Positions 43,263 to 51,993 of a stretch of DNA of 64,000 nt are shown piece after piece; within the stretch, counting starts at the first letter, position 1, and each line of letters opens with the position of its first letter. The stretch is from NCBI GenBank assembly GCA_963767715.1, contig CAVYFA010000009.1:434001-498000 (forward strand). Direction: 5' to 3'. A program made the translations under genes and the position numbers. Below the pieces are notes generated by a model. The model saw only the letters and a list, made by a program, of their open reading frames with translations, did not search any database and was not told the origin of the DNA. Source of the stretch: CAVSXS01 sp963767715 (GTDB lineage: Bacteria > Chloroflexota > Ktedonobacteria > Ktedonobacterales > Ktedonobacteraceae).

Positions 43263-43836
43263 CTAAAAACGAAACAACTGCACCCGGCCCGTCTTTTCAT
43301 CGGTATATTCCCGCACGGCGAGCTGCACGCGCCGGGGCTTTTCAGTTAGTTCAGGATAGCGCAACAGGCGAGGAATACGCACTTCGGCATAATAGTCCTT
43401 GTCCGGTTCCGGCGGTATTCCCATATCGTGGAGCTTTCCTTCGTCAAGATAATCCCCGAAGAGATAATAATGCCTGGGGTTCTGCGTGGCGTCCTCCGGC
43501 GGCTTCAGCTTACTTAACGTATGCTGTCCTGGTGCAAATCCTCATGCTGCTGCATGGGCGGTGAACTTCGTTATCCCAAGAAACACCACCTTGTAGTGAT
43601 CCCCGTCTTTTCCCAGCGCAGTTCAAAATCATCGTCGAAAACGCGGCCGGAGGTGATAGTTGTCAATCATAAATCCCGATACGAGGCGGGCAAAGCGCAG
43701 CAAGTTCTGGCGCTCTTCAGGTCCGACAAGCCGGGATGGAAATTCGACCAGCAGATAGGTCTTGATGGAAAATTGCACGTGCGACCAGCGCTGCAATATC
43801 GTCCACGGAGCCCGTGTAAAGGACCTCCTCCGACAT
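43263..43836 (-). pseudogene. Csx19-like type III-D accessory gene, several frameshifts
   Basis: ATG 43836 has a strong AGGAGGGAG site. The product begins SEEVLYTGSVDDIAAL and then must change frame to read FSIKTYLLVEFPSRLVGPEE. It changes again for GRVFDDDFELRWEKTG and again for HYYLFGDYLDEGKLHDMGIP, RIPRLLRYPELTEKPRRVQL and REYTDEKTGRVQLFRF, ending in TAG 43263-43265. The end (RIPRxLxYP... REY...GRVxxFRF) resembles Csx19, an accessory gene of type III-D loci. The identification is tentative. As written the gene cannot make a full protein. Confidence 0.55.
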
Positions 43837-43857
43837 GAGATGCTCCCTCCTGTGCCG

Positions 43858-44875
43858 CTAGCGCTTGCCTGCCGGAGCAAATTCCCTTGCCAGATTTTCC
43901 GGCCACGCTTGCATACGCTGACGAATTGATCAATGGCGGCGTCGCGTAGAGTGTTGAGCGCGTCCGCCTGAAAAACGCGCCGGCTGCGAATACCGCGGTC
44001 GGTGCGCTCAGGCGAACGCCAGTTCCAGGTAATCATCCTCCCAGGTACCATAGCTGCCGTCGTGCAGCCAGCGTCCCAGACCCCAGAGCTGGTCTGGCTG
44101 GCTCCTCGCTCTGCCGGATAGCGCCGGTGACAAACCCTCCGGGACGCCCCTCGCTGCCCTGCTCATTGATAGTCGCCGTCACTTTGCCCAGTCCGCGCGA
44201 ACGACCGGAACCGATGCGCACCAGTTCATCCTCCATATCCTGTAAGACCACAAAGAGCATACCGAGCTGCCAGATTTCAAAGTTGCGCAGGTGAATATCG
44301 GTTTCAAAGACCACGCCGGTGCTGACAACCTCTAATTCAAATTTAGCTCCGTGGCTGGCGCCCCCCGTCAGGCGGTCAATGCCGACGCCATCACGCTGCT
44401 CCTTTAGTTCGTCCGGGTCAAGGTAAGCATCGCTAATGGCGAGGCGACCGATGAAGCCGGTTGAGCCAAAGAGCCGGCAGGTAGGGCATGATGCCGCATA
44501 GACGAGATCGGTATGCTCCTCCAGGCGGCGGCGGTTCTCTTCGCTGCGCCGGGCGTACTGGTTAAACATCCCGCCACAGGAGTCGCGATAGTATTGCTGG
44601 CGCTGGCTCATATCGGCCTGCCTCTCTTCGTTGCCCTCGAAAGGGTAACAGACGACGCGCGGCTTCAGGCTGCACACGATCTTTTCGAGGTGGCTGCGAA
44701 AGACACCTTTGAGCGAACTGCCGGGTAGAAAGACTTCCTGCCTGTTATTGCGCAAGGTCAGCACGGGCGTCATATCGGGGCCGCTGACGCTGGCGTGCCC
44801 GGACTTGACGAGCAGCGGACCCGTCGTAGTAATGCGCAATGTGCAAAATGCCTCGTTCACCAGTTTCTTCAACAT
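43858..44875 (-). CDS. Cas7-type RAMP protein (Csm3-like), frameshifted at the 3' end
   Basis: From ATG 44875, 280 residues are open. These include LLVKSGHASVSGPDMTPVL with a candidate target-RNA-cleaving Asp34, the RAMP motif FLPGSSLKGVFRSHLEKIV, a Cys cluster (AASCPTCRLFG), the thumb IGRLAISDAYLD, and the Gly loop IGSGRSRGLGKVTA. The frame stops near 44033. Other frames downstream still read like its natural tail (SPERTDRGIRSRRVFQADAL, then MQAWPENLAREFAPAGKR) and end at TAG 43858-43860, 22 bp before the next start. So the gene probably ran to 43858 and carries two or more shifts. It overlaps the preceding gene at its start. Confidence 0.72.
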
Positions 44876-45814
44876 CCAGCCGACTCCTTCCCTACTTCAA
44901 AGATGCTCTCGATATATGCTTCAAGAAATTCGGAGCCGGCACATCACTTTTGAAAACTTCTTACTGACCAGGTAGGCGCGCAAGCGCCTTCTGCTCTCTC
45001 CCTCATCCACATCTTTCTCATCTACTCCTTCATGAACTAGTTCGAGCGCGGAAACATGCAGATCTTGCAGTTCAGCCACACCCAGGCCGCGCGAGCGCTT
45101 GCCGCCGATCACGCCGAAGCCATGCACAAACTCGCTCAGACCGACACATACAGTTGCACGTCTTTCTTTGTGGCGTTTTCCAGCACAATCTCCAGATTGA
45201 ACGTGGCGGTGGCCGGGACAACCTCGAAGTCGTATTTGAGGCGGTCCCTGGCCTTTTCAGTGTCGCGGTCGATCGCCACCCCATCGCGAATTTGCAGGAC
45301 ACCACTCCATTCTTCCTTCGGCATGTAGAGGTCATTCACATTCAGGCGCGCGGCTGCAAATGGCGAACCAAACAGGAGGCAGGTATCGCAGAGTTCTTCG
45401 ATGGTCTCCTTCTGAATTTCCTCCACCTGACCTGGTTCATCGCGTCTCCTGTGCGCGATATCGCCCTGCCGGATGGTCGGGCAAATGGTCCTTCTGCTGC
45501 TCGCGGTCTGCTGATAACGCTTTTTGCTCTTCCGGGCTCAGATGCAGCTCAATAAGCGCGCAGGAAGAGAGGCCGGGCAGGCCGGGAACGATTTTCTCGA
45601 CGGTGCTGCGCAGCGCGCCTTTGAAACTGGAGCCAGGAATATATGGCTTTTGCTCGGGTGTAAGCACAACGGGACTATCACTGTTGCTCAGCGTGACTTA
45701 CCCCCGCCAATATGCAACGCGGTCTGCATGACCAGTTGGCCGGTGAACACATAACGGTTGCGCAGCGTATAGCGATTCAGAGCTACATCGTATCTGTTTG
45801 CGCGTTGTTACCAT
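44869..45814 (-). pseudogene. Cas7-type RAMP gene with at least four frameshifts
   Basis: ATG 45814 follows CAGGAGATAG. Consecutive pieces in changing frames read RYDVALNRYTLRNRYVFTG, LVMQTALHIGGGK, LSNSDSPVVLTPEQKPYIPG, GSSFKGALRSTVEKI, then EELCDTCLLFGSPFAAARLN, WSGVLQIRDGVAIDRDTEKA, FVHGFGVIGGKRSRGLGVAE, and finally EFLEAYIESIFEVGKESAG. The stop at 44869 overlaps the next gene. All hallmarks of a type III Cas7 subunit are present: the Asp loop, GSSFKG, a CxxC cluster and the GGKRSRGLG loop. The order is intact but the reading frame is broken repeatedly. In GGTAAGTCACGCTGAGC, adding one base restores the frame. Confidence 0.68.
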
Positions 45815-45816
45815 AT

Positions 45817-46285
45817 CTATCTCCTGTTCATTTTCTGTCTCATACGCTCTTCCGCCTTTTCTGCCGCGAGCACACCATTTTCCGCGGCCAGGTGTTGAAT
45901 AAATTCGCGCGCCAGGCTCGGCCATCAACTCGTCCACTTCCTGCCTTATCTCATTCGCCGCGTCCCTGCTCGCTGTCATCAGGTGAAATTCGTCTCTGAG
46001 CCGCTTCCTCTGCATGAGCGAGAACATTTCTTCGAGCGCGGTATAAAAGGTCTTGATGTCACGCTTCGAGGGTGGCCAGTTGCGGTCGCGCTGGTGGATG
46101 ATAAAGCGGCGCAGTTCATCGTATTTTGCGGCCCCCGCGATATTCAACAGGCCGGCTACCTGGCTCGCTGGCAACGGGTCGCAATGCTGTTCTCGTACCA
46201 GTTTGCGCATGAAGCAAACCGCATCCGCATAGAGAACCGTATCGCTCAGAAGTTGAATAGACTGCAATTGTTCCGCTGAGAGCAT
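45817..46285 (-). CDS. Small all-helical type III protein (Cas11-like candidate), one frameshift
   Basis: ATG 46285 lies a few bases after the preceding stop. The frame reads LSAEQLQSIQLLSDTVLYAD, RRFIIHQRDRNWPPSKRDIK and DAANEIRQEVDELMA. After a shift near 45915 it continues as AREFIQHLAAENGVLAAEKA and ERMRQKMNRR to TAG 45817-45819. About 155 residues, nearly all helix. Position among the backbone genes suggests a small subunit such as Csm2/Cmr5 (Cas11), but sequence alone does not prove it. Confidence 0.55.
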
Positions 46286-46290
46286 CGAGC

Positions 46291-46755
46291 TTATGATTCC
46301 CTCTTTTTAAGACTTAAAAAGCCAGACTGAATCTCGTACTCGGCCACCATTTTGTGTATAAACTGTCGGATCAGCATCAGATAGATTCTTCTACGCTCCT
46401 GTTTCTCATCAATACTGCCATCTCCAATACCTAATCGATCACAGACAGTTTTCAGGCGGTTCATCAAATTATGTTCTAAATAGTCCATCAGACGAATGCC
46501 AAAGCCTTGATTTGTCTCCTTATCTTCAGGAAAAGGTTGTCGCCAGTAGGAAAAACGGGCCGTTTGCTTCTTGATAAAATCGAAGATATCGGAGCTTTTA
46601 AACGAGTTTTCCGCGACATTTTCCAGATCCGTCATTTGCGCGCGATGTACTGCCTTCAGAGCATATGCAGCGTGATCTCCCAATTTCACAGCATCGCCAT
46701 AGAAATTATCGACTTGAACATTTACTTCGCGGATGATTTTCATTTCGGGATTCAT
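46291..46755 (-). CDS. Second small helical protein of the type III operon
   Basis: 154 residues from ATG 46755, preceded by TGGAGGT. The start overlaps the probable csx10 stop (ATGA). It is rich in charged helices (VNVQVDNFYGDAVKLGDHAA, FDFIKKQTARFSYWRQPFP, RRRIYLMLIRQFIHKMVAEY) and ends with a Lys/Arg tail. No known motif. With the next gene it makes two adjacent small helical subunits, one of which may be the Cas11-type filament subunit. Its frame is intact. Confidence 0.6.
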   Translation of the reverse strand: MNPEMKIIREVNVQVDNFYGDAVKLGDHAAYALKAVHRAQMTDLENVAENSFKSSDIFDFIKKQTARFSYWRQPFPEDKETNQGFGIRLMDYLEHNLMNRLKTVCDRLGIGDGSIDEKQERRRIYLMLIRQFIHKMVAEYEIQSGFLSLKKRES

Positions 46756-48028
46756 CGTAAATCTACCTCCAGGTGAAATGGATCGGATACGCGCACTCGT
46801 CCAAAGCCCTCGGCGCTCCGCTCGACCTATGCCCTGTTCCTCGAGCTTGAATAATGCTCGCACAAGTCAATGTTCAGCGCAACGGCCGATGAGAAGAGGA
46901 ATACCGAGCCGGTATCTATGGCAAACTCGTTCATTCTTGGCGTTCCCCACAATTCGTTCCAGCCCGTCACGCGCTTCGTGCTGGCTGCCTGGTAGATCAA
47001 TGTAAAGACATAAGCGCTGTCGTCAGGCAGGCCAAGTAGCTTTACCAGAGTTTCCGTATCGATGGTCCCACGATAGCGCAGCAGGTCATCGCGCAGGATA
47101 GCGGGCGAATGCAGCGTCAGCGCAAAGTAGAACGGCTTGAGCTGCGCTGTGAAGCTTTCCGAGAATGCATCTTTCGCGCGTTTGCACAAGGCATCATTAA
47201 ACTCTTGCAGGTTCTTCCTGAAAGCATCCATGCTGTACTGATGATCGCGCCAAGGCTCTATACTTAGACGAACCTTGCCCAGACCGCGAGTGCGCCCAGT
47301 GCCGACGCGCACCAGCCCGGTTTGCCCAACATCATTAATGAAGTTCTGCAAGGTCGAAGCCAGTTCTTTTGGAACATCGAGGTCTTCAGAAACTTTGATC
47401 ATACCCCAGAAACGGGTATGTTCATTGAAGACGCGGCGATTATAAAGAATGCCCTCCTGCACCGTGCCGGTGTCGCGGTTGATGCCGGTATGCGTTCGCA
47501 GCCGCGTGTCTACACTGGCTCTCTCTACAGGCCGTCTATCTGCGCTGCAATAATAGCCCGTGAAACGCTCCATGGGTTTGCCACAATGCTGGCATTGTTT
47601 TTGTGGCTTCAACGCCTCAAGCAAAGCTGTCGTCTGCATGCCGGCCAGGCGTCCCAATTCAAATGCAGCCCAGTCGAGCAGCGAATCACGCACGCCATGA
47701 GGCCGTTCATCCTCCTGGTCGCGGTAAAATCCGGGGAAGCGCTTACAACTCTGGGCCGTCATCGGCAGTGGATAGACAGGTGAATGATCGGGTACTCCTT
47801 TACTTTTGAAGCTGGCCGGGTAGAGATCGGATACTGCACCTGACCACTCAGGAATAATGGATCGAATTGCTCGCTGTTTTCCTTGTAGAAGAGCCGGTAC
47901 ACGTTCGCCAGGCTGCCGATCAGCGCCAGTCCCGAGATGTACCCGGCGCTGTCCGCTCCCGTCGGAGCATGATCGGCGCGGATAGCCAGTGGTGACATGG
48001 TTTCCAGGGTCAGGGAAAAGTGTTTCAC
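46752..48028 (-). CDS. csx10: Csx10-like type III-D RAMP protein, frameshifted at both ends
   Basis: ATG 48028 begins KHFSLTLETMSPLAIRADHA and continues GYISGLALIGSLANVYRLFY, the usual start of Csx10. Near 47820 the frame shifts to DLYPASFKSKGVPDHSPVYP, and a long open stretch follows. This includes a zinc-knuckle-like CQHCGKPMERFTGYYC, RLRTHTGINRDTGTVQEGIL, and the Gly loop VGTGRTRGLGKVRL. Near 46830 it shifts again to AEGFGRVRVSDPFHLEVDLR, whose stop overlaps the next start. Total about 425 residues. Csx10 is the marker RAMP of subtype III-D and sits at the crRNA 5' end of the complex. Confidence 0.75.
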
Positions 48029-48031
48029 GCG

Positions 48032-48888
48032 CTATCCCTCCCTCTCGTAGTGTGCCAGCGCGTCGAGGTGCTGCAGCCAGGTGAGCCACTCATTAGCGCT
48101 GTAGGTATGCTCATTGATCCCCGCACTGGTGATCGTACACTCGCAATTCCCTTTGCCCGTCGATTTGTTGCCGCCGAGCCGTTCGAGCATGCGCAGTCCC
48201 GCAACCAGGAGCAGTAACGAATATGAAGGGGCAGCGCCGGGATGTTGCGCCTGTCCAAGATCCGCGATGGCGGGATCGATGGTGGTGCATTCCAACCATC
48301 CCAGGATGGTGCCCTGAAACGCGATATCGTTGGCGCCGAATTCGCTGGTATACAGCGCACCCGGTACTGCGGTGCGTGTAGGTCGATCCAGCCGCACCTG
48401 AGTAGAGACACTCACCTGCAGACTCTTATACCTGCCTTTGCTCTCTTCTTGCTCACCTTCTTCTGACTGCTGCTCTTGCTCGTCGTCTCCTCGCCGGCTA
48501 TCGTACTCCTCAAGTGTAGCGCTGGCCTGGCGCGCATCATCAAAGAACAGGCGGCCCGGCGCATTCTGGGATCCAAAGATGCGCGTAACCATTGTCGGTT
48601 TGCTGTTGCCCAGCCCTAGCAAGGCCGCCTGCGCATTGTGAGGGCTATGCACGAACTGCCTGCCTCTTCCATCCGCTCTCTTTTCCGTCTCACCCGGCTC
48701 GTATAAACGCGCCAACTGCTCGCAGCGTTCGCGCAGCACTCCTTTGATGGTAGACCCGGCACATAGAGGTATCCTCCATCATCGCGCACGATGGTACGGT
48801 CAACCAGCCCCTCACGAATGCCGGTGCCGAAATGAAAGGATGTGGCGAACGCGAGTGTATACTCAATGCGAATTCGATCAATCGGCAT
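48032..48888 (-). CDS. Type III RAMP protein (Csm3/Csm5-like), one frameshift
   Basis: ATG 48888 overlaps the end of cas10 and starts MPIDRIRIEYTLAFATSFHF, with GTGIREGLVDRTIVRDDGG containing a candidate catalytic Asp30. The RAMP motif is then split: YVPG in one frame and STIKGVLRERCEQLARLY in the next. Adding one G to the GGG at about 48748-48750 restores the classical VPGSTIKG. The second part has a Gln/Glu-rich acidic insert (DDEQEQQSEEGEQEESKGR) and a LERLGGNKSTGKGNCECTI Gly loop. Total about 285 residues. It is probably a backbone subunit. Confidence 0.75.
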
Positions 48889-50560
48889 CGTCTACCCCTT
48901 CCTGCGCCACAAAGTCATAGAGCTCAACAAAGTCGAGCAGCGATGTGCGGTAAGTGTCAGGGCCATCGGCGAACCAGGGAAATGTGACACGCGGGAACAA
49001 TGTCCCCGGTTGCTCATCATCACGATGCGCTTCCTGGTAATTATTCGCCATCCCATAGACAGCGCGCGTCACTATCCCGCGCTGGGGAGCGCTCAAGTTG
49101 CGCAGTACCGCCACCCCTTCATAGACTGAGGTGGTCAGATTCATATCCATTACAGCCTCGCGTATCTGATGCAGCTTGGTACGTCCCAGCCTCTCTTTCT
49201 TCCCCTCGCGAATCGCACCCAGCAGTGATTGCAGGCCCTCAACCGTATAGGGCCGCAGCGTGGCGTAAAAGGTGGTCTTTTGCCCATCAACTTTGCCTTT
49301 TTTATTGACCAGTGATTGATAAACTTTCTTGAAATCGAGGCTGGTGCTGCCAGTTACAGTCATAAAATTGATGAAGGTCTCATCGCGGGTCTCTCGTTTT
49401 GCGCCTTCCTTCTTGGCGGCTTTGAGTGTGCTTTCAGCCAGGTCTTGCAGCAGGCCAAAGGGGTAATTGACAGGGGCCAGGACGACACCGACGGAGAGAG
49501 TATAACCTTTCCCATCAGGGCCATTTCCTGCAGTCTGCTCGGAGAAGGTCCTAGCGATCGTGCAGGCGATATCGAGAGCACGAGCAGCGGGCGTCACAAT
49601 CATAATATCATCGCCGCCAATGAGTAGAATATCAAAGGGAAACATCGGTGTCGTAGCTTCATCGATCACCTGGAGATGTTCGCGAAGGACAGTACGCATT
49701 GCTATATACACGGCATTATCGATTAGCGAAGCTGCGCTTTTAACCGCTGTTAGAGTCTTTAACTCGCTCAACAATTGCCCCATACCGTTGCCATCAGCAT
49801 AGATCAGGCCAAGATAATCTTTCCCACCCGAGATGCCGCGCAATTCGTTAAAATCGGGAGGACGGTCTGTATATTTAGGGATAGGGTATTCTCCTGGTTT
49901 AAGAAGACGTATAACTTTTTCCCAGGCAAATGGACGTGTTTCACTCTCCTTGACTTCACCTGTACGATTGCGCTCGGCAATGATGTCATCAATACTATCT
50001 TTCACATCGCCGTCTTCGATGCGCTTCGTCATGCAAACAATGCAATAGCGTCTATCTCGACTTGCTGCGTCCCCTGCTTCGTCGGGATCCATCTTCTCGG
50101 CGTAGCGCGTACCGCAGGCGTCACAGAGGCGCAGGAAAGGATGCGATGGAAGTGCAATGGAATCAGGCGAGGAGCTTTTCTTTTCTGCCAGACTGTAGCG
50201 TAATAATTCCAACGTATCCCAGATATCTTCGTTCCAGGCATCCTGCACTCTATCGGGAATTTCCTGTACTGCAAAAGTGAGTGACGCGCCGCCCTTTGTT
50301 CTCTGCAGATATTCTTGCTGAAGGCGCTGCCCAAATTTCTCGGCTACCTCCTTATCCCCATCTACCAGAAACAGCCCTGAGCCGCCGTTCGCATACACTA
50401 TTTCCGCATGGAATTCATTCTGAGCGACCCTCTTCATTACTCTACGATTCAGATGATCGAGTATCGAGCTAGCTCCGCGAATTTCCTTTAGCCTATCGGT
50501 GGCGAATACATACTGTTTGATGTGTTCCGTATCCAATGCCACGAGTGACTGTTTCCCCAC
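48878..50560 (-). CDS. cas10: Cas10 without HD domain, GGDD cyclase motif intact
   Basis: 560 residues from GTG 50560, with GGAGGT upstream. The protein starts directly with the first Palm domain (LVALDTEHIKQYVFATDRLK, then IVYANGGSGLFLV). The N-terminal HD nuclease of most Cas10 proteins is absent. A zinc finger has C146, C149, C173 and C176. The second Palm carries GLIYADGNGMGQLL and FDILLIGGDDIMIV, with GGDD at 315-318, the active site making cyclic oligoadenylates from ATP. The helical C-terminal domain follows. The overall shape is that of Cmr2/III-D Cas10 lacking HD. Expected role: sense target RNA and produce a second messenger, without ssDNA cleavage. The frame is intact. Confidence 0.92.
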   Translation of the reverse strand: MGKQSLVALDTEHIKQYVFATDRLKEIRGASSILDHLNRRVMKRVAQNEFHAEIVYANGGSGLFLVDGDKEVAEKFGQRLQQEYLQRTKGGASLTFAVQEIPDRVQDAWNEDIWDTLELLRYSLAEKKSSSPDSIALPSHPFLRLCDACGTRYAEKMDPDEAGDAASRDRRYCIVCMTKRIEDGDVKDSIDDIIAERNRTGEVKESETRPFAWEKVIRLLKPGEYPIPKYTDRPPDFNELRGISGGKDYLGLIYADGNGMGQLLSELKTLTAVKSAASLIDNAVYIAMRTVLREHLQVIDEATTPMFPFDILLIGGDDIMIVTPAARALDIACTIARTFSEQTAGNGPDGKGYTLSVGVVLAPVNYPFGLLQDLAESTLKAAKKEGAKRETRDETFINFMTVTGSTSLDFKKVYQSLVNKKGKVDGQKTTFYATLRPYTVEGLQSLLGAIREGKKERLGRTKLHQIREAVMDMNLTTSVYEGVAVLRNLSAPQRGIVTRAVYGMANNYQEAHRDDEQPGTLFPRVTFPWFADGPDTYRTSLLDFVELYDFVAQEGVDDAD

Positions 50561-50702
50561 GAGTGTCTTACCTCCAGCCTCTTACAGTTGCAGTTGAGGT
50601 ATAAATCGAACATCGGCAGTATAGCACAGTTGATGCGAATTGAACATCATACATACCTTTAGTTTTTTTCAGAAGTGCCTCTGGCCGTTTCATCTCATCA
50701 AC

Positions 50703-51662
50703 TCATTTCAAAGGTCTGGTCTGCCCCAATCCCATCGCCGTCTTATACCCGACGCCGCAGTAGAATGCCCACAGGCCTAATAGCGCGATTTGCTGCCTCA
50801 CCGTCAATGGAGCTTCATCCGTCGTTGGCTCGTTGGGGCCGCGCAGGTGATACGTGCAGGTGCCGACGAAGCCCAGTTGCCAGTGCGTCGTGAACTTGAC
50901 GGTGTGGGGTTTGAGATCGTAATCGATGATGAAGATGTCTTCGTCCAGGATATATTGCTCGATGCGCTCTTTCTGCACGATCCCCGCCAGTTCCGGGGGC
51001 GCCAACTCTTGCCAGCGTCTCGCCAGGTTAGGAAAGATGTAATGAGGCAGGGGGAGACGCGCATAGTGGTTGTCGCCGGTGCGCTGTTTCCCGCCGCCCC
51101 GGTTCATGGTCGTGAGCGAGGCGAATTCCAGCTTCACCGTATCGACCGTCCTCCTTGCCTTTGCCGCTTCAACCAGATCAGCAAAGGAGGCAAAGCCCGT
51201 CCAGCCGGTCGTGTCATGGTTCTCAAGCACGACTTCTTCGAGCAGCAGCGATTGTTTGCCGAGTCGCATAAATGGCGGTCTGCTGCCGGTAACTTGCGAT
51301 TGCTGAAAATCGGTCAGAGCCTTGTAGAAGAGCGGGAAAAGCTCTCCGAGCAGCAGGGTGACACGGATGGCGTACGTCTTTTCAGGGCTGAGCGGCCAAT
51401 GCACGTTTCGGCGCTCTACTTCGAGCATTTTATCCTGGGGAAGGGCAAATTGCAGGCTGGAACAGGTGAAAAGCCGGCGCTTATTGCCCTCGTGAAGCCA
51501 ATTTGCTACATCGGGCGCCACTGAACGCAGCCAGTCCAGCCAGGCGGCATGCACAAGTTCACCATTGAAAGGCATCAGCGTTCCCTCTTGCAATGGTCGC
51601 AATTTCACAAGAAAAGCATAGAGCTTCGCGGGAGGCCTCACAGAATCCACTAAATCACCCAT
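50703..51662 (-). CDS. cas6: Cas6 family CRISPR RNA endonuclease
   Basis: 319 residues from ATG 51662, with AAAGGA upstream. The beginning (AKLYAFLVKLRPLQEGTLMP) and the C-terminal domain (WQLGFVGTCTYHLRGPN, then LGLWAFYCGVGYKTAMGLGQ) match Cas6, including the G-rich loop G-x-G-x-K-x2-x-G-x-G before the end. Cas6 cuts the CRISPR transcript in the repeat and leaves the 8-base AUUGAGAC handle seen in the array. It is the first gene of the minus-strand operon, directly behind a good promoter. The general base His is not assigned. Confidence 0.88.
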   Translation of the reverse strand: MGDLVDSVRPPAKLYAFLVKLRPLQEGTLMPFNGELVHAAWLDWLRSVAPDVANWLHEGNKRRLFTCSSLQFALPQDKMLEVERRNVHWPLSPEKTYAIRVTLLLGELFPLFYKALTDFQQSQVTGSRPPFMRLGKQSLLLEEVVLENHDTTGWTGFASFADLVEAAKARRTVDTVKLEFASLTTMNRGGGKQRTGDNHYARLPLPHYIFPNLARRWQELAPPELAGIVQKERIEQYILDEDIFIIDYDLKPHTVKFTTHWQLGFVGTCTYHLRGPNEPTTDEAPLTVRQQIALLGLWAFYCGVGYKTAMGLGQTRPLK

Positions 51663-51692
51663 AATGTATGTCCTTTCTTGTAGCAATTATAA

Positions 51693-51721
51693 AATATACA
51701 ATTGTTATTCGAATATTTCAA
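51693..51721 (-). promoter_or_regulatory. Promoter of the cas operon
   Basis: On the minus strand TTGAAA (51716-51721) and TATATT (51693-51698) are separated by 17 bp. Transcription would start about 20-25 bp before the cas6 ATG. The surrounding DNA is very AT-rich. Confidence 0.65.
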
Positions 51722-51919
51722 TAGTATTTTTTACCTATATTAACTTTGCTACGTAAATGTACGCCGCTTATCATGAAGTGTTCCTTGTGGCGAGATGTTC
51801 GAAGTGCTATACTAGCGGAGAGGTTCGCCGCTCCTCTCCCGTTAAAAGCTATATAGGTATATTTCTCCTCCTTCATTACTAATTTACCCGGTGAAGTTGG
51901 GAAATAGGTTACTATTCTG

Positions 51920-51938
51920 GGAAATTTGGGAAATTTCC
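51920..51938. promoter_or_regulatory. Candidate operator GGAAATTT-GGG-AAATTTCC
   Basis: A perfect 8+3+8 inverted repeat, with TGGGAAAT repeated at 51897, 51919 and 51928. It lies about 55-75 bp upstream of the HTH-Csx15 gene, in the spacer shared with the cas operon. It is a natural autoregulatory site. Confidence 0.5.
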
Positions 51939-51993
51939 TGATATCGAAGCATCAGCTTCATATGGGCAAGCGTCAAGGCGAGGCAGATGAATA

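Noticed and set aside
45072..45335. Small separate frames within the broken RAMP genes
   Set aside because: They are pieces or shadows of one frameshifted gene, not independent small proteins.
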